From NCBI GenBank assembly GCA_016839845.1, contig JAEOTL010000417.1:1-8674 (forward strand): a stretch of 8,674 bases of DNA, read 5' to 3'. Made by a program: the position numbers and the translations under genes. The notes below the pieces were generated by a model, which was not told the origin of the DNA, ran no database searches, and saw only the letters and a list, made by a program, of their open reading frames with translations. Source of the DNA: Promethearchaeota archaeon (lineage in GTDB: Archaea; Asgardarchaeota; Lokiarchaeia; Sigynarchaeales; SOKP01). The stretch's first letter is position 1. The number at the start of each line of letters is the position of its first letter. Of the stretch, positions 5,346-8,674 are shown piece by piece.

Positions 5346-8300
5346 TTATTTACGTATTAATTTACTTCTTTTCATTTTGATTATGATTGCTGTTATACCA
5401 ATAATCGACACTATTAAAATCACGGGTTCGTACCCTGGGATCATCCCAGCTTCTTCGGGACGTTCAGTTGACCACCAAAGATCATATACATTCCCTGAAT
5501 TATCCCCAAATACTCGGATATAGTATGTACCGTTGGAAGGAACTTCGTAATCAATGAAATCATGGTCAGTTAGAGTGAAATTACCAGTAATTTTATTATT
5601 ATTCTCGTCGTATACTTCAAAACCGATTAATCCCTCAGCAGAATCATAGATGAGCCAAACTTTTAACTGTTCAAATCCTTCTTCAACATATATTTCATAC
5701 CAATCGTTATCATACTGTAGACCAGCCCCATTATTAGGTGGGACTTGCCATAAAGATATATTTTGAGAATGTGTTAAGTCATGTGCCGATAAAAGGTCAT
5801 TATTCATCTCATAGGAATCATCGGACCTGAAATCTGTTCTGAGATCATCCCACCAGAGATTATATTCATTTCGCATATTATCACCATGTACTAAAACAAG
5901 AAATATACCAGGATATGGGAGTACAAAATCAATGTATTCATCATCAGACATTGAATAGTTACCAGTTATTATAGAGCCATATTTATCATAAATTGTAAGA
6001 TCAATATTTCCCATGGAGTGGTTAAACAGAACGTTAATTTGTAGATGACGGAATCCAGGTGTTACATCAATGACATACCAATCATAATTTTCCTGAACTG
6101 CCAAACCGTTAATGTTGCTTAACCATTTACGTTCAAATTCAACAAGTATGGACGGATGGTTTTTGTTATCTTGAAATACAGAGAGATCATCATTATACTC
6201 ATAAGCATCATCTTTTATCCAGATATTCATATCGTATTTAACCTCACTATCTCCAACGGCATGATATACTCTAATTCTCCAATCCCCTGACACATCAGCA
6301 GTATAGATAACAGATTCATAATTGGTGTTAGAATATGATCCATCTCGAAGATTATACGATGGATCATAGAGCTCTAAATCTAAGTTACCCTCGAATTTAT
6401 TAAAGAAAATCGATACATCGACTACATCGCCATCATTTAAATACAACCGAAACCAATCTTCATCAGTTTTAACCACCCTTAAATTCGGATAATAGTTAGG
6501 ATCTAATAACCATGCATCCCAAAAACCATCATTTTCTTCCATCCCGTCATCACCAGTAGATGGCATATCCTCTAACCAAATATTTAAATCATAATGAACG
6601 GAACTATTGCCAAATGCATGAAATACGCGGATTCGCCAATCTCCAGACATATCAGCTGTAAAGGTAATATATTCGTCATCATCCCCAGAATACGATCCCA
6701 TTCTATTAATATATGATGGATCTAATAATTCTAATTCTAGATCACCTTCAAAATGGTTAAAGAAAAGGTCAACGTGGAGCGTATCCCCTGAATTTAAATA
6801 GATATGAAACCAATCCTCATCACTCCCTACTAACTTTAAACCTGAGTAATACATAGGATCAACATATCGAGAACTCCAGAAATCATCATTTTCTTCTGCC
6901 CAATCATCCCCAGCATTTAACCATATATCTAAATCGTAATAAACTTTAGTATCTCCAGCTGCATGATATACTTGAATTCTCCAATCTCCAGACATATCGA
7001 CCATATATGTAATATATTCATCATCATTGCTAGAAAGAGAATCCATTCTCTGAATATAGGTAGGATCATATAGAACTAATTCTAAATCACCTTCCATATG
7101 GTTGAAATAAATGGCGATATCAATAACATCCCCAGGATTTAGAAAAATGTGAAACCAGTCCTCGTCAGTTTCATTAATCATCAAATTCGAATAATAATTA
7201 GGATCAACCCACTTAGAGCTCCAGAAATCATCATTCTCTTCCATCCAGTCGTCTCCTCCTGATGGAACTAGGTCTTCCCACCATAAATCATACACATTTC
7301 CCGTATACGGATCAGGACTGTAGATTCTTAGGTAATATGTCCCATTTGAACCAACATTAACATCTAAATATTCATTATTATCGAGCGAATGACTCCCCGT
7401 AATGTACGCGAAACTCCAATCAAATAATTCCATATCAATATTCCCTGCCAAGTGGTTAAATGTAAGGTCTGCAATTATACGTTCTTCTCCCGGATCCAGA
7501 TAAATCCTAAACCAGTCCTCATCATTTAGTGCTCCCGGTCCGAATGGCAACCATGAAGCAGCCCAAGGGGCAAGATCATAAGCAGTAGTCCAGTTGTCAT
7601 TTTCTTCATAAGAATCTTCTGTTGGTAAACTTTGCCATAGTAAATCATATACATTACCTCCGTTTCCATAATGCACTCTGATGAAGTAGGTTTCATTGGA
7701 AGGTAAAACAGTATCAATAATTTCATGGTTTCCAGATAACCAGCTATTTGCAACCATCGCCATGCTACTTGTATAAAGATCCAAATCAATATTTCCAGAA
7801 TCATTGTTAAAGATACAATGTACTCTGAGATGTTCAAGTCCGGGATTAATGTAGATCTCGAACCAATCATCATCTGATTGAATTCCTAGCTCATTTATAG
7901 AACTTAACCACATATTTTGATACATTGAAATATTAAATGCTGTACCAGGATCATCATTATCTTCAAAGACGTCATCAGGTGCTAGTGGATTCATATCATC
8001 CCACAGTAGATTATAAGCATTTCCGGCATTGCCAAGATACACTTTTATATAATATTGTCCGGCAACAGGAACAATGATATCAATAAACTCATCATCAGTT
8101 ACAGAATAATTTCCCGCTATAAAGGCAAGACTGTTATTATAAATCTCAATGTCAATATCTCCCTCGATATGCTTAAAAAGAAGAAAGACTATTAATCGTT
8201 CTTCCCCAGGACTTACTTGGATTTTAAACCAATCATCGTCATATTGAGCCCCTAATCCACTAATTGATTCTAACCAAACTTTTTCATATGTTGAGAGATC

Positions 8301-8480
8301 ATAAGCAGTGGCCCAATCATTATTGGGTTCATAAGAGTCCTCGGGTGCACTCATTGAAAGTATATTTCCATCATAAACATTGTTTTCTTTTGATAAATTG
8401 AAGAGTGTTATGCTAGTGGTAATTAAAAGAAGTAAAAATAAGATTGAAACCCCTAACCTCGTTTTTTTATAAAATTTCAT
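5346..8480 (-). CDS. exported surface protein with eight PPC-like domains and an IPGY C-terminal anchor
   Basis: This protein has 1044 residues. MKFYKKTR followed by a hydrophobic stretch (10-29) is a signal peptide or signal anchor without a lipobox cysteine. Eight beta-sandwich repeats of the bacterial pre-peptidase C-terminal (PPC) type follow, at about 47-167, 168-287, 288-408, 410-524, 525-643, 644-756, 757-886 and 887-1010. Each has an E-x-N-D opening, a DDDWF/DEDWF strand, an FNHxxGDIDLxLYD strand, an acidic DDEYID loop, a YYIRV strand and a YDLWW/YDLNIW close. Residues 1013-1035 are MIPGYEP plus a hydrophobic helix, then MKRSKLIRK, which resembles the Asgard/archaeal C-terminal anchor or archaeosortase-like sorting tail. 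About thirteen N-x-S/T sequons and a single Cys suit an extracellular glycoprotein. No protease or other catalytic domain is present, so PPC is not serving as a protease appendage here. It is probably a cell-surface or adhesion protein; the ligand is unknown. Confidence 0.85.
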   Translation of the reverse strand: MKFYKKTRLGVSILFLLLLITTSITLFNLSKENNVYDGNILSMSAPEDSYEPNNDWATAYDLSTYEKVWLESISGLGAQYDDDWFKIQVSPGEERLIVFLLFKHIEGDIDIEIYNNSLAFIAGNYSVTDDEFIDIIVPVAGQYYIKVYLGNAGNAYNLLWDDMNPLAPDDVFEDNDDPGTAFNISMYQNMWLSSINELGIQSDDDWFEIYINPGLEHLRVHCIFNNDSGNIDLDLYTSSMAMVANSWLSGNHEIIDTVLPSNETYFIRVHYGNGGNVYDLLWQSLPTEDSYEENDNWTTAYDLAPWAASWLPFGPGALNDEDWFRIYLDPGEERIIADLTFNHLAGNIDMELFDWSFAYITGSHSLDNNEYLDVNVGSNGTYYLRIYSPDPYTGNVYDLWWEDLVPSGGDDWMEENDDFWSSKWVDPNYYSNLMINETDEDWFHIFLNPGDVIDIAIYFNHMEGDLELVLYDPTYIQRMDSLSSNDDEYITYMVDMSGDWRIQVYHAAGDTKVYYDLDIWLNAGDDWAEENDDFWSSRYVDPMYYSGLKLVGSDEDWFHIYLNSGDTLHVDLFFNHFEGDLELELLDPSYINRMGSYSGDDDEYITFTADMSGDWRIRVFHAFGNSSVHYDLNIWLEDMPSTGDDGMEENDGFWDAWLLDPNYYPNLRVVKTDEDWFRLYLNDGDVVDVSIFFNKFEGNLDLELYDPSYNLRDGSYSNTNYESVIYTADVSGDWRIRVYHAVGDSEVKYDMNIWIKDDAYEYNDDLSVFQDNKNHPSILVEFERKWLSNINGLAVQENYDWYVIDVTPGFRHLQINVLFNHSMGNIDLTIYDKYGSIITGNYSMSDDEYIDFVLPYPGIFLVLVHGDNMRNEYNLWWDDLRTDFRSDDSYEMNNDLLSAHDLTHSQNISLWQVPPNNGAGLQYDNDWYEIYVEEGFEQLKVWLIYDSAEGLIGFEVYDENNNKITGNFTLTDHDFIDYEVPSNGTYYIRVFGDNSGNVYDLWWSTERPEEAGMIPGYEPVILIVSIIGITAIIIKMKRSKLIRK
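5451..8342 (-). repeat. eight-domain PPC repeat array, order AAABBBAA
   Basis: Domains 1-3 and 7-8 (type A) carry an AYDLS-like segment, a GLGxQ-type loop, GNYS and a GNxYDLWW close. Domains 4-6 (type B) lack that segment and instead carry DPNYYxNL, a DPSY turn, MSGDWRIRV and HAxGxxxxYDLNIW. Every unit keeps the D-x-D-W-F/Y strand and the acidic loop before the YI/ID strand. Confidence 0.8.
6213..7253 (-). repeat. three tandem type-B PPC units
   Basis: Units at 6909-7253, 6552-6908 and 6213-6551 encode residues 410-524, 525-643 and 644-756. They are more alike than any type-A pair. Nucleotide identity is also visible: for example, a 17-base stretch ctccagaaatcatcatt recurs on the + strand at the start of units 4 and 5. 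This indicates fairly recent tandem duplication or gene conversion. Confidence 0.75.
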
Positions 8481-8503
8481 ATCAAAATAACCTTAATTCA
8501 TCC

Positions 8504-8516
8504 TAATAAATTTTAA
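8504..8516 (-). promoter_or_regulatory. candidate TATA box for the surface-protein gene
   Basis: TTAAAATTTATTA on the - strand is centred about 30 bases before the ATG at 8480. This would give a nearly leaderless transcript starting around 8484. A weak AAGG at 8494-8491, 10 bases before the ATG, would be a ribosome site only if transcription began further upstream; a second AT-rich element (GTTATTAAAAA, 8570-8560) could allow that. The background is AT-rich, so this is tentative. Confidence 0.3.
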
Positions 8517-8546
8517 CAGTTTAGTATGATAAGATTCTGGAAAAGC

Positions 8547-8554
8547 AAAAAAAA
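8547..8554 (-). terminator. T8 tract between right-edge gene and surface-protein gene
   Basis: On the - strand, ACTTTC-T8-GCTTTTCC lies about 45 bases past the TAG of the right-edge reading frame and just before the candidate TATA box of the next gene. The order stop, T-rich terminator, promoter, start is the usual layout between two separately transcribed archaeal genes. Confidence 0.35.
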
Positions 8555-8598
8555 GAAAGTTTTTAATAACTTGAAAGGGAAATTTTTCTATTTGTAAT

Positions 8599-8674
8599 CT
8601 AGTTTTCTAAGACTAATTTTGCGAAATACTCAAAATCTCGATTATAGGACTTCTCTGCTTGTTTCGAAATTTTA
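8599..8674 (-). CDS. probable C-terminal end of an unidentified protein, cut by window edge
   Basis: Reading leftward from base 8673, 24 codons run open to a TAG at 8601-8599. The peptide is KISKQAEKSYNRDFEYFAKL followed by VLEN. It is charged and amphipathic, with aromatic residues spaced as in a terminal helix, unlike the other frames here, which hit stops or read as low-quality sequence. The T8 tract downstream fits the end of a gene. With only 24 residues, neither function nor family can be assigned, and chance is a real alternative. Confidence 0.4.
   Translation of the reverse strand, partial: KISKQAEKSYNRDFEYFAKLVLEN

Noticed and set aside
7526..7873. 115-codon - strand frame
   Set aside because: It is an alternative frame inside the PPC repeats on the same strand; its composition is Met/Leu/Ile-rich and not protein-like.

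Overview
The window is AT-rich and codes densely. It most likely comes from an Asgard (Promethearchaeota, Lokiarchaeia-like) archaeon. Supporting signs are a BRO1/ALIX-like protein, which is an ESCRT-associated fold; a large secreted protein built from PPC-type beta-sandwich repeats and ending in an 'IPGY' + transmembrane + basic-tail anchor; long TPR proteins; ATGA gene overlaps; almost no Shine-Dalgarno sequences; and poly-T terminators. The lineage is inferred from protein character, not from a marker gene.

Left part (1-1856, + strand): a two-gene operon fragment. The first gene is open at the left edge: its frame runs without a stop from base 1, so the TTG at 106 is not its start. At least 442 codons are visible. 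The pattern of helices and loops follows a BRO1 domain, followed by a helical hairpin and a lysine tail. Its stop codon overlaps (ATGA) the start of a 176-residue protein with two N-terminal membrane helices and a cytosolic winged-helix-like domain. The pair looks like a membrane-associated ESCRT-type adaptor unit and is the most interesting item in the window.

Middle (1896-5150, - strand): a convergent gene of 1084 codons. It encodes an N-terminal SIR2-like NAD-binding/NADase domain (GAGCS, TTNFD, KIHG and GYSG motifs) joined to a solenoid of about fifteen TPRs. Thirteen of these are in an exact 40-residue (120-bp) register. The architecture resembles NAD-depleting immune effectors with a TPR sensor arm.

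Right part (5346-8480, - strand): a 1044-codon exported surface protein. It has an N-terminal signal/anchor, eight PPC-like domains in the order AAABBBAA (two subtypes), and a C-terminal IPGY membrane anchor. A 24-base poly-T tract follows its stop. At the right edge, the last 24 codons of a further - strand gene are probably visible.

The left operon is convergent with the SIR2-TPR gene across 39 bp. The two large - strand genes are separated by tandem poly-T tracts and are probably transcribed independently. No RNA genes, CRISPR arrays, insertion sequences or attachment sites were seen. The two intergenic gaps of about 195 bp and 118 bp hold only promoter- and terminator-like sequence.
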